This document shows, piece after piece, positions 51,203 through 61,203 of a stretch of 64,000 nucleotides of DNA. The notes under the pieces are model-generated. The model had not been told where the DNA came from. It saw nothing but the letters and a program-made list of their open reading frames with translations, and ran no database searches. Source of the stretch: an uncultured Prevotellaceae bacterium (GTDB lineage Bacteria > Bacteroidota > Bacteroidia > Bacteroidales > Muribaculaceae); contig CAMVBJ010000003.1 of assembly GCA_947165675.1 (NCBI GenBank), positions 62,001-126,000 on the forward strand. The letters are read 5' to 3'. Within the stretch, counting starts at the first letter, position 1. Every line of letters starts with the position of its first letter. A program made the position numbers and the translations under genes.

Positions 51203-53586
51203 AAAATCTCAAATTTTGCAAATTTCAACAATAGTTTACGGGTTACACCGTCGGCAAACGTCACGTCAATCTTGGCGTCACTGCCACTGGTATCAATAGC
51301 ACAGACATTGCCTCGCCCGAACCGTTGATGCAGAATTTCACGCCCCAAGCTCAACTCGTCGGCCGTATGAATGGTAAAGTTGCCGATTGTGGCGGGGGGT
51401 GGGGCTGGATTGGATGTAGCGGGATGTGAGGATGGAGTGGATCGCAGGGGGCTGTGAGTTGTCTTGGCAGGCTTGGAGCTGCGTTCTCGCTGTGTGTTGC
51501 CGTTCCAGCGGTTGCGCATCTCGTCGATATCATCGTCGTCATCCCATCGGCTCCGCTTGCGGGTAGGCATCGGTGCAGAGTTGGTGCTGCCCATGAGTAG
51601 ATACTCGGGTGCAATGTCGCGCAGGAAGCGGCTCATAACACATGTCTTGGTCTGGCCGTTATGGTACCGGGAGGTGGCAAATGTGATGACACAATTCACT
51701 TCGGCACGGGTAATGGCGACATAGAGCAGTCGTCTTTCTTCCTCAATCTGGTAAATGGAGTCCATGCTCATCGCGCTGGGGAACAGGTCTTCCTCAACGC
51801 CCACGATAATGACGTTCTTGAACTCAAGTCCCTTGGCTGCATGCACGGTCATCAGGGTGACTTTCTCGCCGTCAGGATCATTCATGTCTTGATCGGTGAG
51901 TAGTGAGGTTTCAGCAAGAAAGTCGCCTATCTGACAACGCTCATCGCCACTTTCCTCCTTGCCCTGTTGGAAATCGCTCACGGCGTTGACGAGCTCATCA
52001 AGGTTCTCGATGCGGCTGATGTTTTCAGGGGTGTTATCGCCCATGAGCACGCTCTTGAGCTTTGTCCTGCGAATGGTTTCTTGGGCCATCGACAGGGCAT
52101 CGGTGCCACCTTGATTGAGCTCAATGAGTTCTGTCATCAAGCTGGTAAAGCCTGCAAGTTTGTTGAGAGTGCCACGGTTCACATTCAGGTCATATTTATC
52201 GGCATGGTTCATTACTTCCCACATGCTCACGCCGTTCTGGTTGGCGCAATGGTTGATCTTGCCCACGGTAGTGTCTCCGATTCCACGCGCGGGATTATTC
52301 ACCACGCGTCTCAGAGCCTCGTCATCATCGGGGTTAATAACGAGCCTGAAGTAGCAAATGGCATCCTTGACTTCCTTGCGCTGATAGAACGACAGCCCAC
52401 CATAGATGCGATAGGGGATGGCGCTGCGCATGTTGCCGTGCTTGTCGCGGCGACCGCCGTTGCTCAAGGCCTCCTCAAGCAAGCGCGATTGGGCATTGGT
52501 GCGGTATAGAATCGCGTAATCCTCGTAGCTGTCGCCTTGACGGGCTTTCAATGCAGCGATCTGGTTGGCGACAACATAGGCTTCCTCGTAGTCGCTGTAG
52601 CACTGGATGACCGGGATGCGGTCACCCACTTGGTTCTTGCTGAACAGGTGTTTGGCTATCTGTCCCTTGTTCTTCTCGATGAGGCTGTTTGCGGCATCGG
52701 TGATGGTCTGGGTTGAGCGGTAGTTGCGTTCCAGCTTGAAGGTCTTGATGTCGGGATAGAAACGTTGCAGGCGCAGGATGTTTTCGATGTTTGCGCCACG
52801 AAAGCTGTAAATGCTCTGGGCGTCATCTCCCACCACACACAGGCGGTTGTATTTCTTACTCAACTGATGTACTATCAAGTGCTGAGAGAAATTGGTGTCC
52901 TGATACTCATCCACGAGAATATAGCGGAAAAACTCTTGATAACGTTCCAGCACGTCCTCGTTGTCGCGCAGCAGGATGTTGGTGTAGAGCAGCAGGTCGT
53001 CAAAGTCCATTGCTCCAGCTATGCGGCATCGGTTCCAGTAGTGTTTATAGATGGTCACTGTCTCGGGACGTTGGGCATTGCGATCGGCATCGATCAGACC
53101 TTGGTTGCGGGCATAATCCTCAGGTGTGATGAGGGCATTCTTGGCATTGCTGATCTGGTTCTGTATCGTTGCTGGTTTATAAACCTTGTCATCAAGTCCC
53201 ATATCCTTGACGATGAGCTTGATCAGTGAGCGGGAATCGCTCTGGTCATAGATGGTGAAGTCTGGCTTGAAGCCGATGCGCTCGGCATTGCGGCGCAGCA
53301 ATCGTGAGAAGATTGAGTGAAACGTGCCCATCCATAACTGGGCCGCTACGTCTGGACCGGCAAGTGGCTCGATGCGTTCACGCATCTCGCGGGCGGCCTT
53401 GTTGGTGAACGTGAGCGCCATGATGCGCCACGGCTCGTACCCCTGGTTCAGCAGGTGCACGATTTTATAGGTGAGCACGCGTGTTTTGCCCGAGCCGGCT
53501 CCAGCAATCACCAGTTGTGGCCCGTCGCAGTACTCGACCGCGGCGCGTTGCTGGTCATTCAATTTCTCCAGGTAATTCTCGTTCAT
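51199..53586 (-). CDS. UvrD/PcrA-family DNA helicase
   Basis: A superfamily 1A 3'-5' helicase for repair and replication restart. It has 795 residues from the ATG at 53586 (MNENYLEKLNDQQRAAVEYC). Motif I is GAGSGKTR (29-36), motif II VDEYQDTN, motif III VVGDDAQSIYSFRGA, motif IV near NYRSTQTI, and later TVHAAKGLEFKNV and VAITRAE. The C-terminal ~150 residues are Pro, Ser and Arg-rich, then end in a conserved tail (LGREILHQRFGRGNV) typical of PcrA/UvrD. A GTG at 53592 is an unlikely start. It overlaps nspC. Confidence 0.95.
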   Translation of the reverse strand: MNENYLEKLNDQQRAAVEYCDGPQLVIAGAGSGKTRVLTYKIVHLLNQGYEPWRIMALTFTNKAAREMRERIEPLAGPDVAAQLWMGTFHSIFSRLLRRNAERIGFKPDFTIYDQSDSRSLIKLIVKDMGLDDKVYKPATIQNQISNAKNALITPEDYARNQGLIDADRNAQRPETVTIYKHYWNRCRIAGAMDFDDLLLYTNILLRDNEDVLERYQEFFRYILVDEYQDTNFSQHLIVHQLSKKYNRLCVVGDDAQSIYSFRGANIENILRLQRFYPDIKTFKLERNYRSTQTITDAANSLIEKNKGQIAKHLFSKNQVGDRIPVIQCYSDYEEAYVVANQIAALKARQGDSYEDYAILYRTNAQSRLLEEALSNGGRRDKHGNMRSAIPYRIYGGLSFYQRKEVKDAICYFRLVINPDDDEALRRVVNNPARGIGDTTVGKINHCANQNGVSMWEVMNHADKYDLNVNRGTLNKLAGFTSLMTELIELNQGGTDALSMAQETIRRTKLKSVLMGDNTPENISRIENLDELVNAVSDFQQGKEESGDERCQIGDFLAETSLLTDQDMNDPDGEKVTLMTVHAAKGLEFKNVIIVGVEEDLFPSAMSMDSIYQIEEERRLLYVAITRAEVNCVITFATSRYHNGQTKTCVMSRFLRDIAPEYLLMGSTNSAPMPTRKRSRWDDDDDIDEMRNRWNGNTQRERSSKPAKTTHSPLRSTPSSHPATSNPAPPPATIGNFTIHTADELSLGREILHQRFGRGNVCAIDTSGSDAKIDVTFADGVTRKLLLKFAKFEIL

Positions 53587-53654
53587 GGTCACAAAAATAC
53601 TACTTTTTCAATTATTGTCCAAGTAGATCAAGTTGTCGTCGTTAAAATGAATTG

Positions 53655-54107
53655 TTACAAGTCGTTGTAGTTGGGTATTTCCTCCAGGAAGCGGTAGGAG
53701 TTGTTATCGTAGTCAATCTGGCAGCAATAGTGCTCCAGACCGTTGCTCACGATCAGGTAGCGCGCCTTGAGTACCATGTTGTAGCGCACAATCTGGTCAA
53801 ACGTCTTCTGGGTGATCCGTATGCTCGGAGCCTTGTATTCCACGATGATCAGGGGATTGCCTGTGCGGTCGGCCACGACGGTGTCACATCGTCGTGCGAT
53901 GCCGTTTTGGGTCAACGACACCTCGTTGCCCATCAGGGCGGCGGGAAAGGCTTTGTCGGTAATAAGCATCTCGACAAAGTGCTGGCGCACCCATTCTTCG
54001 GGCGTCAACGCCACCCATCGGTCACGCAGCCGGTCCCAGATGGCCCATGAGCCATCCTCCCGCTTCTTTACCTTGTACTCATATTCCGGTAAATTCAATT
54101 CCACCAT
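53655..54107 (-). CDS. stand-alone HsdR N-terminal nuclease-like protein (HSDR_N_2)
   Basis: A 150-residue protein matching the N-terminal domain of type I restriction HsdR subunits, without helicase or specificity parts. The PD-(D/E)xK pieces are present: Asp75 in RRCDTVV and Glu90-x-Lys92 in IIVEYKAP. The helical start (LTPEEWVRQHFVEMLI) is also typical. I recall this gene near holA in many Bacteroidales; here an M64 peptidase gene separates them. With no methylase or helicase nearby it is unlikely to be a restriction enzyme, and its role is unknown. Confidence 0.82.
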   Translation of the reverse strand: MVELNLPEYEYKVKKREDGSWAIWDRLRDRWVALTPEEWVRQHFVEMLITDKAFPAALMGNEVSLTQNGIARRCDTVVADRTGNPLIIVEYKAPSIRITQKTFDQIVRYNMVLKARYLIVSNGLEHYCCQIDYDNNSYRFLEEIPNYNDL

Positions 54108-54325
54108 GACCGTCTTCTGTTATATAATAAGACAAAATTACTTTATTTTCCAGAAAGTATCGTAAGCATTATCTTTTTTTAACTGATATAATGAGTAAAA
54201 TCGGGATGGTTCTTTTCATGTGATTTTCCGTATATCCGTAATGGAGATTCTGACTCTGGGTCACAATGGCAAATTAATCTTGATATTTCTCGCTTGCGAT
54301 GGCTGGCAAAATGAGAAAAATGATG

Positions 54326-54333
54326 TATATTTG
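54326..54333 (+). promoter_or_regulatory. -7 element upstream of the M64 peptidase gene
   Basis: TATATTTG on the plus strand; the leader would be about 175 nt. No -33 at standard spacing. Confidence 0.4.
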
Positions 54334-54420
54334 TGCCTTTAATATATTTAGGTAGATGCTGGTCCTAATGGAGTTTTGCTAATGTGACGAATTGAATTTC
54401 ATGAAAGGATTTTAAACTAT

Positions 54421-54490
54421 TCGCTATATGAGGTTAATTCGCGCTATTAACATTAGCTCCGCAGGGTCAGGACTGGCTGCTATATGATTG
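54421..54490. repeat. degenerate copy of the intergenic repeat family
   Basis: The right part CGCAGGGTCA and CTGCTATAT match the right end of the element at 4544-4690 in order, and CGCTATATGAGGTTAA at the left is similar to its left end. It lies in the leader of the M64 gene. The rest of 54108-54514 holds no gene. Confidence 0.4.
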
Positions 54491-54514
54491 TACACTTAAT
54501 AATTAGCGATAGCT

Positions 54515-55927
54515 ATGAAACAGATGATTTTGATAATTGCCGCTTTACTTGTGTCGATGACGGTAGTGGCCCAGCAGTTTGACACTTACTTTGTGGATCG
54601 CACTTTGCGTCTTGACTATATCTTTGCCGGCAATAACCGTGACCAGCAGATCTATTTTGAGCAGGCTTATTCCACCCCTCGATGGGCGGGACGCAGGAGC
54701 CGCCTGGCAGATGTTCCGCTCAAGGGCAATGGCCAGATAACTGTCAAGGATCACGCCACGGGCAAGACTCTGTTTGTGCACACCTTCTCGACTCTCTTCC
54801 AGGAGTGGCAAGCTACCGAGGAAGCAACACGGGTCAATCGTGCCTTTGACGCCAGCTACAATGTGCCCATGCCCAAGCTGCCCGTTGACATTACTGTCTC
54901 GCTCACAGACTTTCACGGCAAAGTCGTCGGGTCGATGACTCATACCATCGATCCCACTGATATCTTGATCCGCCAGTTGGGCAACAACGGCATTCCTTAT
55001 CATTACATCTGGAAAGGTCAAACGCTTCCCACTGATGCAAAGTCAAGCGACCAGCCTGGTATGCGTGATTACACGCCGACCGAAGGACCGCTTGACGGTG
55101 ACCCCGATATTACTAACTGCATTGATCTTGCCATTGTCGCCGAGGGCTATACCCACGCCCAGATGGGCAAGTTCTATACCGATTGCCAGCGAGTTGTTGA
55201 TGCCCTGTTTGCCCACGAGCCGTTCACCTCACTCAAGAATCGCTTCAATGTCGTTGCGGTGGCAGCAGAGTCATTGACCAGCGGTCCCAGTGTGCCTCAT
55301 CTGGGACGATGGAGCGCCACACCCGTTGGAACCCACTACGATACCTTCTATAGTGATCGATACCTGATGACCCAGGACATCCATCGTCTGTATGATGCTC
55401 TGTCGGGTGTCCCCTTTGAGCACATTATTGTGCTGGTCAACAGTGATACCTATGGCGGTGGTGGCATCTATAACCAGTTGACGGTCACCACGAGCGACCA
55501 TCCTACATTTCATCAGGTGCTCGTTCACGAGTTCGGCCACGCTTATGCCGGCCTGGGCGACGAGTACTTCTATGACGACGGATATGAGACGATGTATCCC
55601 GATGACACTGAGCCATGGGAACCCAACCTCACCACGCTTGTTGATTTCCAGAGCAAGTGGGCCGATATGATGCCCAAAGGCACCCCGATACCCACTCCCG
55701 CAGACCCGAAGGTGCCTAACTATCGCAAGATCACTAATGACAAAGAACAACGATTGCTCGACGCATCAACTCAGCGAGTAGGCGTTTTTGAGGGCGGGGG
55801 ATATCAGTCCAAAGGGGTTTACCGCCCTGCTCAGGAGTGCCGCATGAAGGTGAACGAGGTGTCCCTGTTCTGTCCCGTTTGCTCCCGTGCCATCATGCGC
55901 ATCACTGACTTCTACACCTCTCACTAA
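54515..55927 (+). CDS. secreted M64-family metallopeptidase
   Basis: A 470-residue exported zinc peptidase of the IgA-peptidase (M64) family. Signal peptide MKQMILIIAALLVSMTVVAQ; an N-terminal M64-type beta domain (about residues 20-165, FFDTYFVDRTLRLDY-like opening); and a catalytic domain with VHEFGHAYAGLGDEY, where His338, Glu339 and His342 form the zinc site. LVNSDTYGGGGIY precedes it. Four Cys near the C-terminus (ECRMKVNEVSLFCPVCSRAI) may form disulfides. It sits between the HsdR-N gene and holA, 24 nt before holA. Substrate unknown. Confidence 0.9.
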   Translation: MKQMILIIAALLVSMTVVAQQFDTYFVDRTLRLDYIFAGNNRDQQIYFEQAYSTPRWAGRRSRLADVPLKGNGQITVKDHATGKTLFVHTFSTLFQEWQATEEATRVNRAFDASYNVPMPKLPVDITVSLTDFHGKVVGSMTHTIDPTDILIRQLGNNGIPYHYIWKGQTLPTDAKSSDQPGMRDYTPTEGPLDGDPDITNCIDLAIVAEGYTHAQMGKFYTDCQRVVDALFAHEPFTSLKNRFNVVAVAAESLTSGPSVPHLGRWSATPVGTHYDTFYSDRYLMTQDIHRLYDALSGVPFEHIIVLVNSDTYGGGGIYNQLTVTTSDHPTFHQVLVHEFGHAYAGLGDEYFYDDGYETMYPDDTEPWEPNLTTLVDFQSKWADMMPKGTPIPTPADPKVPNYRKITNDKEQRLLDASTQRVGVFEGGGYQSKGVYRPAQECRMKVNEVSLFCPVCSRAIMRITDFYTSH

Positions 55928-55951
55928 TTAAAAAACAGCTAACATATTATT

Positions 55952-56998
55952 ATGGCAGTAAAACGAGAAACGGTTACCTTCACTACCTTGAGCAAGGAAA
56001 TCAAGGGTGGCAAGTTCAGGAATATCTATGTCTTGCAAGGCGAGGAACCCTACTATATCGACCGCTTGCAGCAGCTCGTCATCGACACAGCGTTGACCGA
56101 GGATCAGCGCGACTTCAACCTGTCGCTCTTCTACGGCAACACCGCCAACGTGCGTGAGGTAATCAGCGCTTGCCAGCAATATCCGGCTTTTTCCCAATAC
56201 AAGGTGGTAGTCGTGCGAGAGGCACAACTCATCCCCAAACAGCCAGGTCACAAGAACGACATGGACCTGTTTTCCTCTTATGCCGAGAAACCCTTGCCAT
56301 CGACGATCCTGGTGATCTGTAACAAGGGCGAGACACTCAAGAGTAAACCCTTCCTGGATGCACTCAAGGCCAATAAGGTGGGGGTTGTCTTTGACTCCAA
56401 CAAGGTGCGCGAGGGGCGTGATCTCGAAGCTCTCATTGTCAATTATGCCAACTCACTGAACTGCAATATAGACAACAAGGCTACCAGTATGCTCGCCGAC
56501 CACATCGGCACTGATATAGCACGTCTTTTTAGCGAGCTTGACAAACTGGCGATGCTGACCCATGATAATAATATCACCCCATTGCTCATTGAGCAGAACA
56601 TCGGCATCAGTAAGGATTTCAATAATTTTGAACTTGAGGATGCGCTGGCCCGTCGTGACGCTGCCAAGGCATTCCGCATTGTGGACTACTTTGAGCGTAA
56701 CCCCAAGAACAACCCATCGGTCATCAGTATTGCGATGCTGTTCTCTTTCTTCTCCAGTGTCCTGCTTGCTGCGACCTCACGTGACAAGTCTCCCGAGGGT
56801 ATCATGGCCATTGTGGGAACCCGCAGCCAGTGGCGCGCTCGCAAGTTTCTCGACGCTACTCGCATGTACAACACTCGCTCTCTGATCAACATTATCGGCT
56901 TCTTGCGTGAATGTGATACCCGCAGCAAGGGCATCGGATCACGGCAGGACCAGTATGCGTTGCTCAAGGAGCTGATCTATAAGATACTACACGCCTGA
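55952..56998 (+). CDS. holA: DNA polymerase III subunit delta
   Basis: Clamp-loader subunit that opens the sliding clamp. The 348 residues match HolA: an N-terminal domain with VLQGEEPYYIDRLQQLV and DFNLSLFYG, a central AAA-like domain lacking an active Walker A, and a C-terminal helical collar domain (DNNITPLLIEQNIGISKDFN, FELEDALARRDAAKAF). In the same direction as the M64 peptidase gene and the GH53 gene (49 nt later). The pairing with the latter is probably accidental. Confidence 0.95.
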   Translation: MAVKRETVTFTTLSKEIKGGKFRNIYVLQGEEPYYIDRLQQLVIDTALTEDQRDFNLSLFYGNTANVREVISACQQYPAFSQYKVVVVREAQLIPKQPGHKNDMDLFSSYAEKPLPSTILVICNKGETLKSKPFLDALKANKVGVVFDSNKVREGRDLEALIVNYANSLNCNIDNKATSMLADHIGTDIARLFSELDKLAMLTHDNNITPLLIEQNIGISKDFNNFELEDALARRDAAKAFRIVDYFERNPKNNPSVISIAMLFSFFSSVLLAATSRDKSPEGIMAIVGTRSQWRARKFLDATRMYNTRSLINIIGFLRECDTRSKGIGSRQDQYALLKELIYKILHA

Positions 56999-57047
56999 CG
57001 ATAATACGATAATCATCTCTCAATCATTCCTAATAATTATTACGACG

Positions 57048-58730
57048 ATGAAAAAAATATTATTTGTGTTAATTAGCGCGTTACTGGCGATTGCTGCTGG
57101 TAATGCCATGTCGAAGTATGTCGGCGGTGACATCTCCTTGCTTACCAAGTATGAGGAGCACGGTGCCATCTATTATAATGAGAATGGTGCCCGCATCACC
57201 AATATGCTCAACTACTTGAAGTCAACCGGATTGAATGCTATGCGCGTCCGCTTGTTTGTTGATCCATCCAAGGCTGGTGCCGAGGATCAGGGCGAAGGCG
57301 TCTGCCAGGATCTTCCTTACGTATTGGCACTCAGCCAGCGTATCAAGGCTGCTGGCTTCAACTTGTTGCTTGATATCCACTATAGCGATACATGGACTGA
57401 CCCTGGTCAGCATTCCACACCTTCATCGTGGACTGTGACCAGTGCGCTTGGCGACAGCGTCTATAGTTACACCAAGCGCGTGCTCACTGCAATGATAGCT
57501 GCCAACGCACGTCCTGACTTCATTCAGGTGGGCAACGAGGTGACCTATGGCATGCTGTGGCCCACGGGCCATTGCTATCCCAGTGGCGCCAACCATGGCA
57601 GTGGCACTTTTGATAACTTTGTCAATTACCTTAAGCAAGGTATCAAAGCTTGCCGTGAAGTGTGTCCAGCTGCTCAGATTGTAGTACACACTGAAATGAG
57701 CCGTGCCAGTAATGTAACCTCGTTCTATGCGGCGCTCAATAACTATAATCCTGATTTTGATATTATTGGCTTGAGCTATTATCCTTATTGGCATGGAGCA
57801 TTAAACGTCCTTGATGACTTGCTGACCAATCTTGAGACCACTTACCCTAACAAGCTGATCCAGATAGTCGAGACAGGCTATCCTCACGCTTATTATCCAA
57901 GTGGAGCTTCCTATGACTTGCAGACCACGTGGCCTGCTACCGAAGCCGGACAGAAGGCCTTTGCTGCTGCACTTGTATCAGTTCTCAATGTCCACAGCAG
58001 GGTGAACGGTTTGTACTGGTGGTTTCCTGAAGCCAACGAGTATGGAATCAACTACACGAACAGTGTCACAACCGACTGGTATAACTGTGGCTGGTGGGAC
58101 AACCAGAATGGTCAGGTCATGGATGCCCTGTTTGAAATGCCCGCCTTCCTGGATGGCAGTGGCGATGACCCTATTGAGCCTGACGATAGCGTCAGTATGT
58201 ATATTGTGGGTGGTGAAGGGGCTTGGAGCCTAACAGAGCCCATGAGCATGATGACTAACCAGGGCCATGGAATCTATGTTGACACGATAACTGTCAATGC
58301 GCCTGTTTACTTTGTGTTTGCCGATGGTGGGCCAGACGCCTGGAATAATGACTGGACTGCCTTTAACGGTACTTATCGCTATGGACCCACTGCCACGACA
58401 ACCATCACAACAGACGTCACTTATAGCACCGCAAAGCGCAATAACGATTATTCCTATTACTTCACTGGTGACGGCAGCGATTATTTGTTCACATTTGATG
58501 CCGATAATCTCACGTTCTCCATCAGTGTCATCGAGCCTGAACCCACAATCATGCTCGGTGATGTGAATGATGACGGCAATGTGGCTATCAATGATGTGAC
58601 CACGCTGATTGATTATCTCTTAGGGGGCCAGTTGGAACATTTCAATGTCTTGAATGCCGACGTCAATCAGGATGGGCGAATCGCGATAAATGATGTCACA
58701 TCTCTCATTGACTTGCTTTTGACAAATTGA
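57048..58730 (+). CDS. secreted GH53 endo-beta-1,4-galactanase with C-terminal dockerin-like module
   Basis: Hydrolyses beta-1,4-galactan side chains of pectin. The 560-residue protein has a signal peptide (LFVLISALLAIAAGNA) and a GH53 TIM barrel (about residues 22-375). The acid/base Glu164 is in QVGNEVTYGMLW and the nucleophile Glu275 in IVETGYPHAYYP; LLLDIHYSDTWTDPG is also diagnostic. A SusE/F-like carbohydrate-binding segment (about 385-500) follows, then a paired dockerin-like module (about 502-560, GDVNDDGNVAINDVT and DVNQDGRIAINDVT). No SusC/D pair is adjacent, so this is not a typical polysaccharide utilisation locus. Confidence 0.93.
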   Translation: MKKILFVLISALLAIAAGNAMSKYVGGDISLLTKYEEHGAIYYNENGARITNMLNYLKSTGLNAMRVRLFVDPSKAGAEDQGEGVCQDLPYVLALSQRIKAAGFNLLLDIHYSDTWTDPGQHSTPSSWTVTSALGDSVYSYTKRVLTAMIAANARPDFIQVGNEVTYGMLWPTGHCYPSGANHGSGTFDNFVNYLKQGIKACREVCPAAQIVVHTEMSRASNVTSFYAALNNYNPDFDIIGLSYYPYWHGALNVLDDLLTNLETTYPNKLIQIVETGYPHAYYPSGASYDLQTTWPATEAGQKAFAAALVSVLNVHSRVNGLYWWFPEANEYGINYTNSVTTDWYNCGWWDNQNGQVMDALFEMPAFLDGSGDDPIEPDDSVSMYIVGGEGAWSLTEPMSMMTNQGHGIYVDTITVNAPVYFVFADGGPDAWNNDWTAFNGTYRYGPTATTTITTDVTYSTAKRNNDYSYYFTGDGSDYLFTFDADNLTFSISVIEPEPTIMLGDVNDDGNVAINDVTTLIDYLLGGQLEHFNVLNADVNQDGRIAINDVTSLIDLLLTN

Positions 58731-58732
58731 TG

Positions 58733-58770
58733 AAAAGTTCTCGGAATGATGTTGTTTGACAAGAACTTTT
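58733..58770 (+). terminator. hairpin after the GH53 gene
   Basis: Perfect 9-bp stem AAAAGTTCT/AGAACTTTT just after the stop; the T residues are in the stem itself. A weak but plausible terminator. Confidence 0.5.
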
Positions 58771-58846
58771 GGATTCAGTGTTTCAACTGACTTGTCATTC
58801 GTGAATTGTTTTACGTTAGCAGATATTAACCCAAGGTATATGACTT

Positions 58847-61147
58847 ATGAACAGATTATTAGTTGGAATAATAGCATTCCTGTCATTGGCTATAGGGTAT
58901 GCACAACTCAATGACGAACTTGCCCACGGTAATGTTTCGCAATTTCTGGAAGAGCAAGAAATCCTGAAAAACTCAAATAAGACGGCTGCTCTCACGTCGT
59001 CGACGATGATAGAACCACGCTTTGTCGCTCCTCACATGATAGACGGCACGATGATGGTTGAAGCTTTTATCGGGATGGATAACAGTGGTGTGATTAATGC
59101 CTTGCGAGCCATGGGCGTGAAGGTGCAGTGCGTCTTTGACGACTTTGTGACCGCACGCATCCCCGTGGATTTGCTGTCTCGCGTGTCTGAGCTGAAAGGA
59201 GTGAACGATGTGCATATCAGTGGCTTCATGGATCAATGTACCGACAGCACACTGCGGGCCACTCATGCAGGACAGGTGCTGTCTGGACCGTCAGCAGGTC
59301 TTCCTCAGGCCTACAATGGTAATGGTGTGATTATAGGCATTATAGATGATGGCTTTGATTATCAGCACGAGGCATTCAGGACCAATGATGACGAGAATCG
59401 CTCTCGCATCGTACGGGTATATGATCCAAAAAATAATACGGGTCATGATGTCATGATTGACAGTGTGAAATTAAATGGTTCTGTTTTCATGGGTGCGCAG
59501 ATAGATACCTTAACCATGGATACGTCGGGCTCTCATGGTACCCACACAGCAAGTATTGCTGCTGGCACACATGTAAATGGTTACGGAGGAATGGCTCCTG
59601 GGGCCGATATCGTCATGTGCTCGTCACGTTCGCTGAATTCGGGTCTCAATGAGGTAGAGGTTGCTGAGTGTATCAAGTATATCTATGCCTATGCCGACAG
59701 TGTTGGCAAGCCATGTGTGATCAGTATCAGCTTGAGCACCAATAGTGGAGCTCATGATGGCAAGGATTATTTGTCAAAGGCTATTGAGAGTATGACAGGC
59801 CCGGGGCGCATTCTTGTCATGTCGGCAGGTAATAATGCCACCAATCCCCTGTATCTACATGGTACCGCGTCTAAGGACAAACCCTTGAACTTCTTGATTG
59901 ACAATAATGTTACATTGACCGACAATAATTATTTTTATGCTCGTGATAATGTGAAGGCTTGGTGTCGTGATCAGTCTCGTCTCAGATTGAAGTTTCATAT
60001 CCTTGACAAGCGGACAAACCGCATCGTGTGGGAATCAGAGCCCGTAATCTTGTCTTCAAAATTTGATGATTCACAATTTAGTGAATTCTTTGAGCATGAT
60101 CCGGCTGTAGCCAGTACGGGTTATATGCAGGCTCAGGTGAAGCTGAATGTTAATTCGGTCAAGTTCAATGTGCTTGCAACAGTGTATAACTTGAAATCTA
60201 AATCCTACACGATAGCAAGTAATGGCCGTTATATCAGCGATTATCGGATTGGGGTCAGTGTCTTTCCCAGTACCAACGACACTTGTGAAGTGGATGTGTG
60301 GACCGAGACGAGTGATTGTCGCTTGGGTTCGATGACCTCACCAGTATATATCGACTCTATTGCTGAAGATAGCAGCATTGTCACTGTGCCTTATGCTGAT
60401 TTCTATGCTAAACCAGAGAAAAGTGCATCCATTAACTCCTATGCTGTAAGTGATTCAGTCATCTCGGCTGGCGCCTATGTTGCAAGAAATTCTTTTTACT
60501 CATTGAACAGGGATTCTGTCGTGCTTGAAAACGCAATAATCGGCAGCATCTATTTCGCTTCCAGTTATGAGCAAGCGGGTTGTGGTCCCACAGGTAAGGC
60601 TTTACCCACAGTGACCGCACCTGGCTATGACGTCGTTGCCGCCGGTAGCCGTTATTCCTATTTTAAGACCAATGTTATCCATCGTGACTTAGTCATGAGG
60701 TCTGATAATGGTAGCTTGTGGGGCGTGATGACAGGCACTTCGATGGCGTCGCCTACCGTAGCGGGCATCATTGCCCAGTGGTTGCAGATTCAGCCCGATT
60801 TGTCTGTGAGCCAGATCAAAGATTTGATTGCCCAGACGGCCATTAAGGATTCATATACGAGCATCTCACACCAGTTTGGGCCTAATGGCAAGATTGATGC
60901 CCTCGCTGGTGCCGTCCACTTGATTAACAACAATCCGAATTATGTATTGGGTGACGCTAATGGCGATGGAGAACTGACCATTAAAGACGTTACTTATCTG
61001 ATCGACTATCTACTTGGTGGTGAGCCATTGGTGTTCGTTAGTCCGGCTGGAGATGTCAGTCAGGATGGCTATATCACCATTAAGGATGTCACGGCTATGA
61101 TAGATTTGTTATTAAGTTCACCTGTCAGTGATGAATGTCTGTGGTGA
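58847..61147 (+). CDS. secreted subtilisin-like (S8) peptidase with dockerin-like module (first of tandem pair)
   Basis: A 766-residue secreted serine peptidase. Signal peptide (LLVGIIAFLSLAIGYAQ), an N-terminal pro-domain-like region (about 25-150), then the S8 domain with the triad Asp167 (IGIIDDGFD), His230 (SHGTHTASIAAG) and Ser632 (GTSMASPTVAGI). A long insertion (about residues 335-560), rich in beta sequence, lies between His and Ser. The C-terminus has two dockerin-like repeats (about 700-760, GDANGDGELTIKDVT and GDVSQDGYITIKDVT). The gene is paralogous to the next one, 56 nt downstream. Confidence 0.93.
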   Translation: MNRLLVGIIAFLSLAIGYAQLNDELAHGNVSQFLEEQEILKNSNKTAALTSSTMIEPRFVAPHMIDGTMMVEAFIGMDNSGVINALRAMGVKVQCVFDDFVTARIPVDLLSRVSELKGVNDVHISGFMDQCTDSTLRATHAGQVLSGPSAGLPQAYNGNGVIIGIIDDGFDYQHEAFRTNDDENRSRIVRVYDPKNNTGHDVMIDSVKLNGSVFMGAQIDTLTMDTSGSHGTHTASIAAGTHVNGYGGMAPGADIVMCSSRSLNSGLNEVEVAECIKYIYAYADSVGKPCVISISLSTNSGAHDGKDYLSKAIESMTGPGRILVMSAGNNATNPLYLHGTASKDKPLNFLIDNNVTLTDNNYFYARDNVKAWCRDQSRLRLKFHILDKRTNRIVWESEPVILSSKFDDSQFSEFFEHDPAVASTGYMQAQVKLNVNSVKFNVLATVYNLKSKSYTIASNGRYISDYRIGVSVFPSTNDTCEVDVWTETSDCRLGSMTSPVYIDSIAEDSSIVTVPYADFYAKPEKSASINSYAVSDSVISAGAYVARNSFYSLNRDSVVLENAIIGSIYFASSYEQAGCGPTGKALPTVTAPGYDVVAAGSRYSYFKTNVIHRDLVMRSDNGSLWGVMTGTSMASPTVAGIIAQWLQIQPDLSVSQIKDLIAQTAIKDSYTSISHQFGPNGKIDALAGAVHLINNNPNYVLGDANGDGELTIKDVTYLIDYLLGGEPLVFVSPAGDVSQDGYITIKDVTAMIDLLLSSPVSDECLW

Positions 61148-61203
61148 CATGAACCTGCAAAGTGTAGTATTAGAAACAGTTAAATGTATCTATGATTTAG
61201 CAA

